The notes: generated by a model not told the origin, from the letters alone. A stretch of 64,000 nt of DNA from Agrobacterium sp. RAC06 (GCF_001713475.1 NZ_CP016499.1:930001-994000); one strand, 5' to 3'; positions 1-8,725 are shown, numbered from the stretch's first letter. A program made the numbers and translations.

Positions 1-1260
1 GAAGCCTTCGGGGAATCGCTGGCAAGGCTCGGCTCCAATCTGATCCTGCGCAGCGGCGCCGCAGACGCCATGCTCGCCGATCTCATCACAGAAACCGGCG
101 CTTCGGCCGTCTTCTGGAATCGTCGTTATGATCCCTCAGGCATTGCTGTCGACAAGGCGTTGAAGGCAAAACTGATCGCTGATGGCATCGACGTGCGCAC
201 CTTTGCCGGCCAGATCCTGCACGAGCCGACCAAGCTCAAGACCGGCGCCGGCGGCCATTTTCGCGTCTATACGCCCTTCTGGAAGGCGCTGGACGGGTCC
301 GGCGAGCCGCCCGAGCCGATCCCTGCCCCGAAGTCGCTCACCGCACCTGAGCATTGGCCGAAGAGCGAGACGCTTTCGGACTGGAACCTGCTGCCGACCA
401 GGCCGAACTGGGCGAAAGGCTTTGAAAGCGAATGGCAGCCCGGCGAAGACGGCGCAAGCAAGCGCCTCGCCGCTTTCATCGCATCCGGCCTCAAGGGCTA
501 TCGCACCCGCCGCGATTTTCCCGGTGAAGCGCATGTCTCGATGCTCTCGCCGCACTTAGCGCTGGGCGAAATTTCGCCCGCGTCCGTCTGGCACGCGACG
601 CGCGGGCTGCCGGACGCCTATTCGAGTGAGGACTATATCCACTTCCGCAAGGAGCTCGTCTGGCGCGATTTTTCCTATCATCTGCTCTTCCATTTTCCCG
701 ATCTCGCGACCAAAAACTGGAACGCCAAGTTCGACGTCTTCCCCTGGCGCGACGCGCCGGATCTGCTCGAAAAGTGGCAGCGTGGCCAGACCGGCTACCC
801 GATCGTCGATGCCGGCATGCGCCAGCTCTGGCAGACGGGCTTCATGCACAACCGCGTGCGCATGATTGTCGCCTCCTTCCTGATCAAGGACCTTTTGATC
901 GACTGGCGCGAAGGCGAACGCTGGTTCCGCGACACGCTTGTCGATGCCGACCCGGCCTCGAATGCAGCCAGCTGGCAATGGGTCGCCGGCTCCGGCGCCG
1001 ATGCCGCTCCCTTTTTCCGCATCTTCAACCCCACCAGCCAGGGCGAGAAATTCGATCCCGAAGGGGCTTACATCCGTCGCTTCGTACCGGAGCTGAGAGG
1101 CATGTCGAACAAGTTCATCCACAAGCCATCGGAGGCGCCCTTCGCGATGCTGAAGGAAGCAGGCGTGAGCCTCGGCAAGACCTATCCGCTGCCGATCGTC
1201 GATCACGGCAAGGCAAGGGATGCGGCGATGGCGGCGTTTCAGGGGTTGAGGGGGGAGTGA
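1..1260 (+). CDS. phr: Deoxyribodipyrimidine photo-lyase, C-terminal part
   Basis: The frame is open from base 1, so the true start lies upstream. The visible part covers the end of the antenna (DNA photolyase) domain and the whole FAD-binding domain. Family motifs are present: GYPIVDAGMRQL, the run TGFMHNRVRMI followed by ASFL.KDLL.DWR, the WQW tryptophans, and the FRIFNP..QG.KFDP segment that contacts FAD and the lesion. This is a class I CPD photolyase, which reverses UV-induced cyclobutane pyrimidine dimers using blue light and reduced FAD. The methionine at base 70 is internal, because upstream residues continue the family alignment (..LARLGSNLILRSG). The gene ends just before a toxin-antitoxin pair. 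A cryptochrome role is possible but less likely. Confidence 0.93.
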   Translation, partial: EAFGESLARLGSNLILRSGAADAMLADLITETGASAVFWNRRYDPSGIAVDKALKAKLIADGIDVRTFAGQILHEPTKLKTGAGGHFRVYTPFWKALDGSGEPPEPIPAPKSLTAPEHWPKSETLSDWNLLPTRPNWAKGFESEWQPGEDGASKRLAAFIASGLKGYRTRRDFPGEAHVSMLSPHLALGEISPASVWHATRGLPDAYSSEDYIHFRKELVWRDFSYHLLFHFPDLATKNWNAKFDVFPWRDAPDLLEKWQRGQTGYPIVDAGMRQLWQTGFMHNRVRMIVASFLIKDLLIDWREGERWFRDTLVDADPASNAASWQWVAGSGADAAPFFRIFNPTSQGEKFDPEGAYIRRFVPELRGMSNKFIHKPSEAPFAMLKEAGVSLGKTYPLPIVDHGKARDAAMAAFQGLRGE

Positions 1261-1323
1261 TGCGGCCACGCCGAGTTGTGCAAATCGACGGGCGCCCAGC
1301 AAAAAGAGAGCAAGAGTTGCTTC

Positions 1324-1343
1324 TTGTACGCGATCAAGTACAA
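1324..1343. promoter_or_regulatory. Inverted repeat, likely YefM/YoeB operator
   Basis: TTGTAC (1324-1329) and GTACAA (1338-1343) form a perfect 6-bp inverted repeat with an 8-bp spacer, just upstream of the antitoxin ATG at 1351. YefM-type antitoxins are known to autoregulate by binding palindromes with a TGTACA-like core, so an autorepression operator is the natural reading. This is inferred from sequence and position. Confidence 0.55.
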
Positions 1344-1350
1344 TAAAGGG

Positions 1351-1605
1351 ATGAGAACGACATCCTACAGCGACCTGCGCAAGAACCTGGCCTCTCTGCT
1401 CGACAGCGTGACTGAGGACCGGACGCCTGTGCTGATCACCCGTGATCGCGGAAAACCAGCTGCCGTTCTGATGTCGGTGGAGGATTTTGCGTCCTATGAG
1501 GAAACGCAGCATCTCCTAAAGAGCCCCCGCAACGCCGAACGCCTGCTTGAAGCGGTGCGGGACCTCGATGAAGGCAAGGGCGAGGCGCGCGAGCTCTCGG
1601 AGTGA
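1351..1605 (+). CDS. Type II antitoxin, YefM/Phd family
   Basis: This 84-residue protein begins MRTTSYSDLRKNLASLLDSV and contains the Phd/YefM signature PVLITRDRGKPAAVLMS.EDF.S. The N-terminal half should be the DNA-binding dimer and the acidic C-terminal tail (about residues 55-84) should wrap the toxin. I chose the ATG at 1351 over the upstream in-frame start at 1276 because the 1276 extension is not family-like and would run through the operator. It overlaps the downstream toxin by 4 bases (GTGA), which is typical of translational coupling in these modules. It neutralises the YoeB-like RNase encoded next and represses the operon. Confidence 0.88.
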   Translation: MRTTSYSDLRKNLASLLDSVTEDRTPVLITRDRGKPAAVLMSVEDFASYEETQHLLKSPRNAERLLEAVRDLDEGKGEARELSE

Positions 1606-1856
1606 AGCTCATCTTCCATGCGCGTGCCTGGGAGGACTACCTGTATTGGCAGTCTACCGATCCGAAGATGCTGGCGCGCGTCAATCAATTGATCAAGGAC
1701 AGCAGCCGATCACCCTTTCATGGCATCGGCAAACCGGAGCCGCTGCGGGGCGAGTTGCGCGGCTGGTTGTCGCGGCGGATCGATCAGGAGCATCGGCTCG
1801 TCTATCGTCCGAAGGAAGACGGGCTCCTGATCGCGCAGTGCCGCCATCACTACTGA
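1602..1856 (+). CDS. yoeB: Toxin, YoeB family mRNA interferase
   Basis: This is an 84-residue RelE/YoeB-fold protein of full family length. It shows GKPEPLRGELRGWLSRRI, DQEHRLVY and the C-terminal HHY that carries the catalytic histidine in YoeB. The equivalents of the YoeB catalytic Glu, Arg and His all appear present, so it should be active. YoeB cleaves mRNA in the ribosomal A site and blocks translation. The start is GTG at 1602, overlapping the antitoxin stop. It forms a complete module with the gene before it and lies directly upstream of a second TA module. Confidence 0.9.
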   Translation: MKLIFHARAWEDYLYWQSTDPKMLARVNQLIKDSSRSPFHGIGKPEPLRGELRGWLSRRIDQEHRLVYRPKEDGLLIAQCRHHY

Positions 1857-1940
1857 TCGACTTTGGGAAGGACCCTAGTGGCCAGTTCGACGGCCAGCAA
1901 ACTCAGCCCCCCGCACTGGACCTTGATCCATCTCTCCGCT

Positions 1941-1964
1941 AAAATGACCATACATAGTCATTTT
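1941..1964. promoter_or_regulatory. Perfect 8-8-8 palindrome, likely VapB/Phd operator
   Basis: AAAATGAC (1941-1948) and GTCATTTT (1957-1964) are perfect reverse complements separated by 8 bases. The repeat abuts a strong ribosome binding site (AGGAGA, 1965-1970) ahead of the ATG at 1976. Position and symmetry fit an autorepression operator for the antitoxin, and binding there would block both promoter and ribosome site. The function is inferred. Confidence 0.6.
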
Positions 1965-1975
1965 AGGAGATCCAC

Positions 1976-2230
1976 ATGTCGAGCATGAGTGTTGCCGATG
2001 CCAAGGCAGGATTCGCCAGCCTCGTCGATGATGCCGCCAACGGCGAATTCGTTACGATTACCCGTCACGGGAAGCCTGCCGCCATGTTGGTCAGCGTCGA
2101 GGCCGGAGAGGCGGCGAAACGGGCGATGTCGAAGCCGAGACCGAATTTCGGAGAGTTCCTGATGTCTTATCCCGGCCCCGCCGATCTAGTCCGCAATCCA
2201 TCCCCCATGCGGGACGTCGAGCTTGAGTAA
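1976..2230 (+). CDS. Type II antitoxin, Phd/YefM (VapB-like) family
   Basis: This 84-residue protein begins MSSMSVADAKAGFASLVDDA, followed by GEFVTITRHGKPAAMLVSVE, the Phd/YefM fold signature. It is preceded by AGGAGA and a perfect palindrome. The C-terminal half is the likely toxin-binding region. It overlaps the PIN-domain toxin gene by 8 bases, so the two are co-translated. It is distinct in sequence from the antitoxin at 1351, so this is a separate module and not a duplication. Confidence 0.87.
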   Translation: MSSMSVADAKAGFASLVDDAANGEFVTITRHGKPAAMLVSVEAGEAAKRAMSKPRPNFGEFLMSYPGPADLVRNPSPMRDVELE

Positions 2231-2669
2231 CGGCTTCGTCATCGACACCAACATTATCTCGCTCTTTTCGCCCGACCGGAAGCAGGCGCCATCAGAGGCG
2301 ATGCGGATGTGGTTTCGAAATGAAGGCGAAGTCCTCTATGTGTCGGCCATCACGCTGGCGGAGATCGAGAAGGGCCTGCGCAGATTGTATCGTCGCGGCA
2401 GCTTCGAGCGGTCGCAGCGCTTAAGCGACTGGCTCGATACGATCACTGAAACCTTCGGCGACCGAATCTTGCCCGTCGACCCCATCGTTGCCCGGATCGC
2501 CGGCGGGCTCGACGATGTCGCTACCGCGAGCGGCGCGCATCCCGGGTTCGCCGACATCCTGATTGCCGCCACAGCAAAGGCTTACGGGCTGACAGTGATT
2601 ACCGCCAATCTGAAGCACTTCATGCCTCTTGGCGTGGCCTGTGATTTTCCAGAAGCCCTTAAATCCTAG
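2223..2669 (+). CDS. vapC: Toxin, VapC-family PIN-domain ribonuclease
   Basis: This 148-residue PIN domain protein carries the acidic residues that bind Mg2+ in the active site: Asp in FVIDTNIISLF, Glu in TLAEIEKGL, and Asp in GFADILIAATA. The ending GLTVITANLKHF is typical of VapC/FitB. The start is TTG at 2223, overlapping the antitoxin stop; the usual aspartate motif begins six residues in, so an upstream start is not needed. VapC toxins cleave tRNA or rRNA when released from the antitoxin. All catalytic residues appear intact. Confidence 0.9.
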   Translation: MSNGFVIDTNIISLFSPDRKQAPSEAMRMWFRNEGEVLYVSAITLAEIEKGLRRLYRRGSFERSQRLSDWLDTITETFGDRILPVDPIVARIAGGLDDVATASGAHPGFADILIAATAKAYGLTVITANLKHFMPLGVACDFPEALKS

Positions 2670-2877
2670 TCCCGAACGCATTTTCCCTCTCTCCGCCGCC
2701 ACGCGAAAAGCCATTCCTTGCCTTTGCCTGCCCTCGGGCGGAAAAGACCTGTCCACGTTTCGCGCTGACCGCTGCCCCGCAGAATCTTGCCCAGAAGGAC
2801 AAAATTGCGCGGCATACCGGTTTTCTTCCCCGCGCATTTGGTTCTAGTGTCCGCGTCAGACAAAAAAGGCAGGCATC

Positions 2878-3915
2878 ATGGCATTTCACCCCTCCGTGCT
2901 CGAGGCGATCGGCAATACGCCCCTCATCCGGCTGAAAGGCGCCTCGCAGGCGACCGGCTGCACCATTCTCGGCAAGGCCGAATTCCTCAATCCCGGCCAG
3001 TCGGTCAAGGATCGCGCGGCGCTGTTCATCATCCGTGATGCCGAGCGGCGCGGGCTGTTGCGCCCCGGCGGCGTGATCGTCGAGGGCACGGCCGGCAATA
3101 CCGGCATTGGGCTGACCATGGTGGCCAAGGCGCTTGGCTACCGCACCGTGATCGTCATCCCCGAGACCCAGAGCCAGGAAAAGAAGGATGCGCTGAAGCT
3201 GCTCGGCGCCGAACTCGTCGAAGTGCCGGCGGTGCCGTACAAGAACCCGAACAACTATGTGAAGATCTCCGGCCGTCTCGCCGCCCAGCTAGCGAAGAGC
3301 GAGCCCAACGGTGCGATCTGGGCGAACCAGTTCGACAACACCGTCAACCGTGACGCCCATATAGAGACGACGGCGAAAGAGATCTATGAGCAGACCGGCG
3401 GCGCCGTCGATGGCTTCATCTGCGCGGTAGGCTCAGGCGGCACGCTCGCCGGCACCGGCATCGGTCTTCGCAACATGAAACCATCCGTCAAGATCGGCCT
3501 TGCCGATCCGGAGGGTGCTGCGCTCTTTGAGTATTACAAGAACGGCGAGCTCAAGTCCTCGGGATCCTCGATCACCGAGGGTATTGGCCAGGGCCGCATC
3601 ACCGCGAACCTTGAAGGTTTTGCGCCTGACTTCGCCTATCAGATCCCCGATTCCGAAGCGCTCGACATTGTCTTCGACATCGTCGAGAACGAGGGCATCT
3701 GCCTCGGCGGCTCGTCAGGCATCAACATTGCGGGTGCCATGCGTCTGGCTCGCGAACTCGGCCCCGGCCACACGATCGTGACGATCCTCTGCGACTACGG
3801 CAACCGCTATCAGTCGAAGCTCTACAACCCGGATTTCCTGCGTTCGAAGGGTCTGCCGGTTCCGGCCTGGCTGGAAAAGCGCCCCGCCTTCGACCTGCCC
3901 TTCGAAACTGCCTGA
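2878..3915 (+). CDS. cysK: Cysteine synthase A (O-acetylserine sulfhydrylase)
   Basis: This 345-residue fold type II PLP enzyme makes L-cysteine from O-acetylserine and sulfide. Visible motifs are the N-terminal IGNTPLIRL, the PLP lysine in NPGQSVKDRAA, the substrate loop EGTAGNTGIGL, the phosphate-binding GSGGTLAGTG, and GGSSGINIAGA. It is somewhat longer than the roughly 310-320 residues usual for CysK, with an extension at the C-terminus (PAWLEKRPAFDLPFETA). It is followed after 20 bp by an AlaX editing gene and then a sulfurtransferase, so the three may form a cysteine-centred operon. Confidence 0.93.
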   Translation: MAFHPSVLEAIGNTPLIRLKGASQATGCTILGKAEFLNPGQSVKDRAALFIIRDAERRGLLRPGGVIVEGTAGNTGIGLTMVAKALGYRTVIVIPETQSQEKKDALKLLGAELVEVPAVPYKNPNNYVKISGRLAAQLAKSEPNGAIWANQFDNTVNRDAHIETTAKEIYEQTGGAVDGFICAVGSGGTLAGTGIGLRNMKPSVKIGLADPEGAALFEYYKNGELKSSGSSITEGIGQGRITANLEGFAPDFAYQIPDSEALDIVFDIVENEGICLGGSSGINIAGAMRLARELGPGHTIVTILCDYGNRYQSKLYNPDFLRSKGLPVPAWLEKRPAFDLPFETA

Positions 3916-3935
3916 TTGTTATTGAAAGCATAGCC

Positions 3936-4667
3936 ATGACCACCATCGCCCTCTACCGCGACGATTTCTATCTCTCGACGGCGGAAGCGGTGGTCACGGC
4001 CGTGCATGAAGACGGCGCGGTCGAACTCGACCAGACCTGTTTCTATGCGGCCTCCGGCGGGCAACCGGGCGATACCGGTTTCCTGGAGCGGGAGGATGGC
4101 AGCCACATTCAGCTTGCCGAGACGCGCCACGGCGCCAGCAAGGATATCATTTTGCACCGCCCTCTCGACGGCGAGCCTCTGCCCGCAGTCGGCGAAAAGC
4201 TCGTGCTGCATGTCGACTGGGCGCGCCGTTACAAGCTGATGCGCATGCACACAGCCTGCCACCTGCTCTCCGTCGTCTGCTCCTATCCGATCACGGGGGC
4301 CGCCGTCGGCGAGGAGGAAAGCCGCGTCGATTTCGACATGGGCGAGACCATCGACAAGGATCAGGTCACGGCAGACCTGATGAAGCTCGTCGGCGAAAAT
4401 CACCCCGTTTATCTCCAGTGGATCACCGACGAGGAGCTCGCGGCCAACCCCGGCATCGTCAAGTCGAAGAATGTCCGCCCGCCCGTCGGCCTTGGTCGGG
4501 TGTCTTTGGTCTGTATCGGCGAGCATTCCGCCGTTGACAGTCAGCCCTGCGGGGGCACACATGTTTCCGAGACCCAGGAGGTCGGTGCGATTCATATCGC
4601 CAAGATCGAAAAGAAGGGCAAGGAGAACCGCCGGTTCCGCATTCGCTTTGGAGCCCCGGAGACCTAA
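3936..4667 (+). CDS. alaX: Alanyl-tRNA editing protein, AlaX type
   Basis: This 243-residue free-standing homologue of the AlaRS editing domain hydrolyses Ser-tRNA(Ala), and in some cases Gly-tRNA(Ala). Zinc ligands are visible as HTACH (HxxxH) in the first half and CGGTH (CxxxH) near residue 210. The N-terminal FYAASGGQPGDTG is the conserved beta-barrel segment. It lacks the aminoacylation domain. It follows cysK by 20 bp and precedes the sulfurtransferase by 26 bp, which suggests co-transcription. Confidence 0.9.
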   Translation: MTTIALYRDDFYLSTAEAVVTAVHEDGAVELDQTCFYAASGGQPGDTGFLEREDGSHIQLAETRHGASKDIILHRPLDGEPLPAVGEKLVLHVDWARRYKLMRMHTACHLLSVVCSYPITGAAVGEEESRVDFDMGETIDKDQVTADLMKLVGENHPVYLQWITDEELAANPGIVKSKNVRPPVGLGRVSLVCIGEHSAVDSQPCGGTHVSETQEVGAIHIAKIEKKGKENRRFRIRFGAPET

Positions 4668-4693
4668 GCCATAGGAACGTACGGGAGAAGTGC

Positions 4694-6118
4694 ATGTCCG
4701 GTGAAAGAAGCCGTTTCGTCGTTTCGGCGGATTGGGTGGAAAAGAACCTCGGGTCTCCCGGCTTCAAGCTCGTCGATGCCTCCTGGTATTTGCCGGCTCA
4801 TAACCGCAACGGCGCCGTGGAATATGCCTCCGGCCACATTCCAGGTGCGGTCTTCTTTGATCAGGACGTGATTGCCGACACGACCACCGGCCTGCCCCAT
4901 TCCCTGCCCTCGCCCTCCTTTTTTGCCCAGGCCGTCGGCCAGCTCGGCATTTCCGCCGAGGATACGATCGTCGTTTATGATGGTCCCGGCTTCTTTTCGG
5001 CGCCGCGTGTCTGGTGGATGTTCCGTGTCATGGGCGCGCGGCGCGTCTACGTGCTTGAAGGCGGCATCGATGGCTGGAAGGCGGAAGGGCGAAAGCTTGA
5101 AACCGACCTGCCGGAACCGGCACCTGTTACCTTCGAGGCGCAGTTCGACCGCTCGAGACTCACCTCCTTCGACCAGATGTCGGCGATTTCAGACGAGGGC
5201 GACAAGCAGATTGCCGACGCCCGTCCTGCCGGCCGCTTCACCGGCGAAGAGCCTGAGCCTCGCGAAGGCATGCGCTCCGGCCATATCCCCGGGGCACGCA
5301 GCGTGCCTGCATCATCGCTGTCGGAAAACGGCCGCTTGAAGGATCTCGCCACGCTGCGCTCGATCTTCACCAGTGCCGGTATCGATCTCAACAATCCGGT
5401 GGTGACGTCCTGCGGCTCAGGTGTGACGGCAGCCGTCGTGACGCTGGCGCTCGAAAGCCTGGGGCATACCGACAATTCGCTCTATGACGGCTCCTGGTCG
5501 GAATGGGGGTCGAAGACCGATACGCCTGTCGTCACCGGCGACGCTTCATCGCTCAGCTCGAAGACGTCGGGGCCGCTGACCGCCCATGTCACGCGGCTCG
5601 AAATGACGGCCCCGCCGAAATCCAGCCTTCCGGTGCCGGTCAACATTCAGACGGCAATCATGCGCACGCATGAAATCCCGCTTTCCTTCTACCGCTTCCT
5701 GCACCGCCAGGTTGGTGCACGCTGGCACTGGTATGAGCGCCTGCGTTTGCCCGACGAGCAGCTGAAGGCGATCATCCATGCCGAGAAGGTGTCGATCTCA
5801 GTTCTCTATGTGAACGGGGCGCCGGCCGGCTTCTACGAGCTCTCACAGGAAAGCGACGATCTCGTCGAGCTCTCCTATTTCGGCCTCTTCGAACATGCGC
5901 TGGGGCTCGGCATCGGCAAGTGGTTTCTGCTCCAGTGTCTCTATGCCGCATGGGCGAGTAATCCGAAGACAGTCACCGTCACCACCAATTCGCTCGACCA
6001 TCCGCGCGCGCTGCAGCTCTACCAGCAGTTTGGCTTCTCGCCCGTCGGCACCTATGACGCCCTGGTCGATCCCCTGACCGATCAGGAGCTGTTGGCGCTC
6101 ATCAAGCGCGACGGCTGA
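4694..6118 (+). CDS. sseA: 3-mercaptopyruvate sulfurtransferase fused to a GNAT acetyltransferase domain
   Basis: The protein has 474 residues, whereas SseA proteins are normally about 280-290. Residues 1 to about 285 are two rhodanese domains: inactive first domain SGHIPGAVFFDQD, and second domain with catalytic cysteine in TSCGSGVTAAV, the CGSGVTA loop diagnostic of mercaptopyruvate sulfurtransferase. Residues about 305-474 are a GNAT domain with the acetyl-CoA loop LGLGIGKWFL and the later LYQQFGFSPVGTYDAL. The joint (about 285-305) is a Ser/Thr-rich linker with no stop codon. The start ATG at 4694 follows GGGAGAA. The rhodanese half transfers sulfur from 3-mercaptopyruvate; the GNAT substrate is unknown. 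The fusion seems real in this sequence, although a lost stop by sequencing error cannot be excluded. Confidence 0.9.
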   Translation: MSGERSRFVVSADWVEKNLGSPGFKLVDASWYLPAHNRNGAVEYASGHIPGAVFFDQDVIADTTTGLPHSLPSPSFFAQAVGQLGISAEDTIVVYDGPGFFSAPRVWWMFRVMGARRVYVLEGGIDGWKAEGRKLETDLPEPAPVTFEAQFDRSRLTSFDQMSAISDEGDKQIADARPAGRFTGEEPEPREGMRSGHIPGARSVPASSLSENGRLKDLATLRSIFTSAGIDLNNPVVTSCGSGVTAAVVTLALESLGHTDNSLYDGSWSEWGSKTDTPVVTGDASSLSSKTSGPLTAHVTRLEMTAPPKSSLPVPVNIQTAIMRTHEIPLSFYRFLHRQVGARWHWYERLRLPDEQLKAIIHAEKVSISVLYVNGAPAGFYELSQESDDLVELSYFGLFEHALGLGIGKWFLLQCLYAAWASNPKTVTVTTNSLDHPRALQLYQQFGFSPVGTYDALVDPLTDQELLALIKRDG

Positions 6119-6130
6119 CGCCGCCGTCGC

Positions 6131-7030
6131 TCATTCCTTCCTCTTCAGCTTGACGGACGTCGCCTCATCGCCGGAACCGGTCGCGTCGTCGTCGCTCGAG
6201 GTCTCCTCTGAGCCCTGGTTCTCGAACCAGTTGGCGATGAGACCGGCATGGAAGGCGGCCATCTCGTAGCAGTAGGTGATTTCGCGCGCCTCTGGATCCC
6301 AGAAGGCATTCTCAACGCCACAGGCCGTGCCGGTGATCTTGATGCCGTCCTTCAGATTGTAGCCCTCGCCGAAGACGGTGGCGATCGTCTCCAGAGCGCC
6401 AGCGCTCTTCAGCAGATCGGCAAAAGCCTGCAGATCCGCGTCACCCGCCGGTTCGTAGCGGACGTCGAAGCGGGTCTTGGCGCCTTCCTTCATGTTGGCA
6501 GCGAGCAGGCTCATCCAGCTGTCGCGCGCCTTCTCGTATTCGAAGAGGCATTCCTCGCGACGATCCTCGGGAAATTCAAGCGAGTCGGCAAACTCATCGA
6601 AGAACTCCGCATTCGCCCCGGTCATCATGCAGACGATCGAATAGGCACGCTGGCGATCCAGGCCATGGGTGCCCATGAAGTCATCTTCCTGCGGACCATC
6701 CTCATTGGCTTCATCGAGCAGGAACCAGCCATCGGCGGCATCCTGCATGGTCGTGTAGAGATCCTCGTCCTCGGCGCCGAGCAATAGCACAGAGGAGAGC
6801 GCATCGACCGCGTCCTCCTCGCGTCCGAGCACCGGCAGATTGAACTCGGAGACCAGCATGTGGCCGGCCTCGTGGAAGAGGATGAAGATGGCATTGTTGA
6901 CAACGAATTGCTGGCCTTCCTCCACCTGTTCGGCAGTCAAATCTTCTGCCTGAACACGCGTGGTTGGCTGGAAAAGCCATGCTGCAGCGAAGGCCAGCAT
7001 GACTGTTGTGACGGACTTGAGCGACAGCAT
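6131..7030 (-). CDS. Exported DUF4344 putative metallopeptidase
   Basis: This 299-residue protein has an N-terminal signal peptide (hydrophobic run ending near VQAED) and a zinc-peptidase-like HEAGH motif (HExxH) at residue 53, within FILFHEAGHMLVSEF. This matches the DUF4344 family, whose members are putative metallopeptidases. Four cysteines in the later part could form disulfides, consistent with a periplasmic location. The C-terminal tail is acidic and low-complexity (SEETSSDDDATGSGDEA) and ends in KLKRKE. The substrate is unknown. The gene is convergent with the sulfurtransferase fusion, 12 bp apart. Confidence 0.8.
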   Translation of the reverse strand: MLSLKSVTTVMLAFAAAWLFQPTTRVQAEDLTAEQVEEGQQFVVNNAIFILFHEAGHMLVSEFNLPVLGREEDAVDALSSVLLLGAEDEDLYTTMQDAADGWFLLDEANEDGPQEDDFMGTHGLDRQRAYSIVCMMTGANAEFFDEFADSLEFPEDRREECLFEYEKARDSWMSLLAANMKEGAKTRFDVRYEPAGDADLQAFADLLKSAGALETIATVFGEGYNLKDGIKITGTACGVENAFWDPEAREITYCYEMAAFHAGLIANWFENQGSEETSSDDDATGSGDEATSVKLKRKE

Positions 7031-7193
7031 ATGAGAGACCCCGAACCCCTGATACCTCGCCCATTCTCTACAGCAGAGATGCGGCGAGAGAGAAGCACCA
7101 TTTCTGACCGCACGAACGCACGCAGGAATCGGGTGGCCGCAGATGCCTCAGTGACAGAAGCTAGCCTATCTCAACTGTCGACATGAGGCTTCC

Positions 7194-7697
7194 ATGATGT
7201 CCGATCTCCGTTTTCTCGCCATGCCTTCGCAACAGGCCGCAGCCTATCGTCAGGGGGCCCCCGACGCCTATGGGCTCGCGCCCGAGCGTCGCATCTCCCC
7301 CGGCGGTTATCCCTGCCGCCATTGCCTAGGCGTCATTGCCGAAGGTGAGGCCTATCTGACGCTCGCCTATCGCCCTTTTCCCACGCTCCAGCCCTATGCC
7401 GAGACCGGGCCGGTCTTCCTGCATGCCGATGCCTGCCCGCGCTATGAAGCAAGCGACGTCCTGCCGCCGATGCTGGAAAGCCCCGACTACATCGTGCGCG
7501 GCTATGGCGCGGACGACCGGATCGTCTACGGCAGCGGTAGCGTGGTCCAGACAGAGGCCATCATCGCGCGGGCGCAGGAACTGCTCGCCAGTCCAGGGAT
7601 CGCCTATCTGCATGTCCGATCGGCACGCAATAACTGCTATCAATGCCGGATCGAGCGCGGCGACACGGCAGTGACCGACGGCCGGAGACAAGCATGA
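7194..7697 (+). CDS. DUF1203 family protein
   Basis: This 167-residue protein shows the DUF1203 pattern: PCRHCLGVIAEGEAYLTLAYRPF, then GPVFLHADACPRY, and a late NNCYQCRIER. The paired cysteines and histidines suggest metal binding, though the family has no known function. Two in-frame ATGs lie at 7194 and 7197; either fits the GAGG at 7184. The stop overlaps the start of the DMT transporter (ATGA), so the two are co-translated. Confidence 0.8.
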   Translation: MMSDLRFLAMPSQQAAAYRQGAPDAYGLAPERRISPGGYPCRHCLGVIAEGEAYLTLAYRPFPTLQPYAETGPVFLHADACPRYEASDVLPPMLESPDYIVRGYGADDRIVYGSGSVVQTEAIIARAQELLASPGIAYLHVRSARNNCYQCRIERGDTAVTDGRRQA

Positions 7698-8644
7698 CTA
7701 CCGCCCGCCCCTCCATGACCGCCACCGAATGGGGCCTGCTGCTCTTGCTTTCCGTCATCTGGGGCGGATCCTTCTTCTTCACCGGTGTTGCCGTTCGCGA
7801 ATTGCCGCCGCTCACGATCGTCGCAGCGCGCGTTGGTCTTGCTGCCCTTGCCCTGCACGCCGTGGTGCGCCTCTCCGGAAAACACATGCCGACTTCACCG
7901 AAGATCTGGCTCGGCTTTCTCGGCATGGGGCTTCTCAACAACATCCTGCCTTTCAGCCTGATCGTCTGGGCGCAGACCCATATCGAAAGCGGCCTCGCCT
8001 CGATCCTGAATGCCACGACGCCCCTGTTCGGCGTGGTTGTGGCGCATCTGCTGACGAGCGACGAGAAGATGACGGGTAACCGCCTCTCAGGCGTGCTTGT
8101 GGGCTTTGCCGGCGTTGCCGTGATGATCGGCCCATCTTCGCTGTCCCATCTTGGACAGGATCTGCTCGCACAGATCGCCATCCTCTGCGCCGCTCTCTCC
8201 TATGCTTTCGCAGGCGTGTATGGCCGTCGGTTTCGGCTCTGGGGGCTCAGCCCGATGGTCACCGCCTGCGGCCAGCTCACGGCGTCGAGCGTCGTCATGC
8301 TGATCTTCGCCATGGCTTTCGATCACCCTTGGACCCTTCCGGCTCCAAGTGCTGCCACCATCGCCGCCGTGATCGCCATCGCGCTCATCTCGACTGCGCT
8401 TGCCTATGTCATCTTCTTTCGCATTCTGGCGAGCGCCGGCGCCACCAATATCATGCTGGTGACCTTCCTGATCCCAGTCAGCGCCATCATGCTCGGCGCC
8501 GTCTTTCTGGGTGAACGCCTTGATCCGGAGGATTTTACCGGCATGGCGATCATCCTTCTCGGCCTCGCCCTGATCGACGGTCGGGCATGGCCTCGTGTGC
8601 GACGCATCGCGACCCATGCTCTTGATCGCAGCGGGCGGGGCTGA
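7694..8644 (+). CDS. DMT-superfamily (EamA) transporter
   Basis: This 316-residue protein has ten predicted hydrophobic segments and the duplicated EamA fold. It begins SVIWGGSFFFTGVAV, and the second half includes YAFAGVYGRRF and FLIPVSAIMLGAVFLGERL. I chose the ATG at 7694 because it overlaps the preceding stop in the coupled ATGA arrangement and gives the canonical N-terminus; the longer frame starting at 7643 runs inside the upstream gene. Proteins of this family export metabolites or amino acids. The substrate cannot be told from sequence. Confidence 0.88.
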   Translation: MTTARPSMTATEWGLLLLLSVIWGGSFFFTGVAVRELPPLTIVAARVGLAALALHAVVRLSGKHMPTSPKIWLGFLGMGLLNNILPFSLIVWAQTHIESGLASILNATTPLFGVVVAHLLTSDEKMTGNRLSGVLVGFAGVAVMIGPSSLSHLGQDLLAQIAILCAALSYAFAGVYGRRFRLWGLSPMVTACGQLTASSVVMLIFAMAFDHPWTLPAPSAATIAAVIAIALISTALAYVIFFRILASAGATNIMLVTFLIPVSAIMLGAVFLGERLDPEDFTGMAIILLGLALIDGRAWPRVRRIATHALDRSGRG

Positions 8645-8725
8645 AGCAACGGCCTTTCGTCTCTGAGGAACCCCGGTCACTGGCGCTGCGTTCCGTCCGC
8701 TTGTCTACAGAGAACGGAGCCCTTG

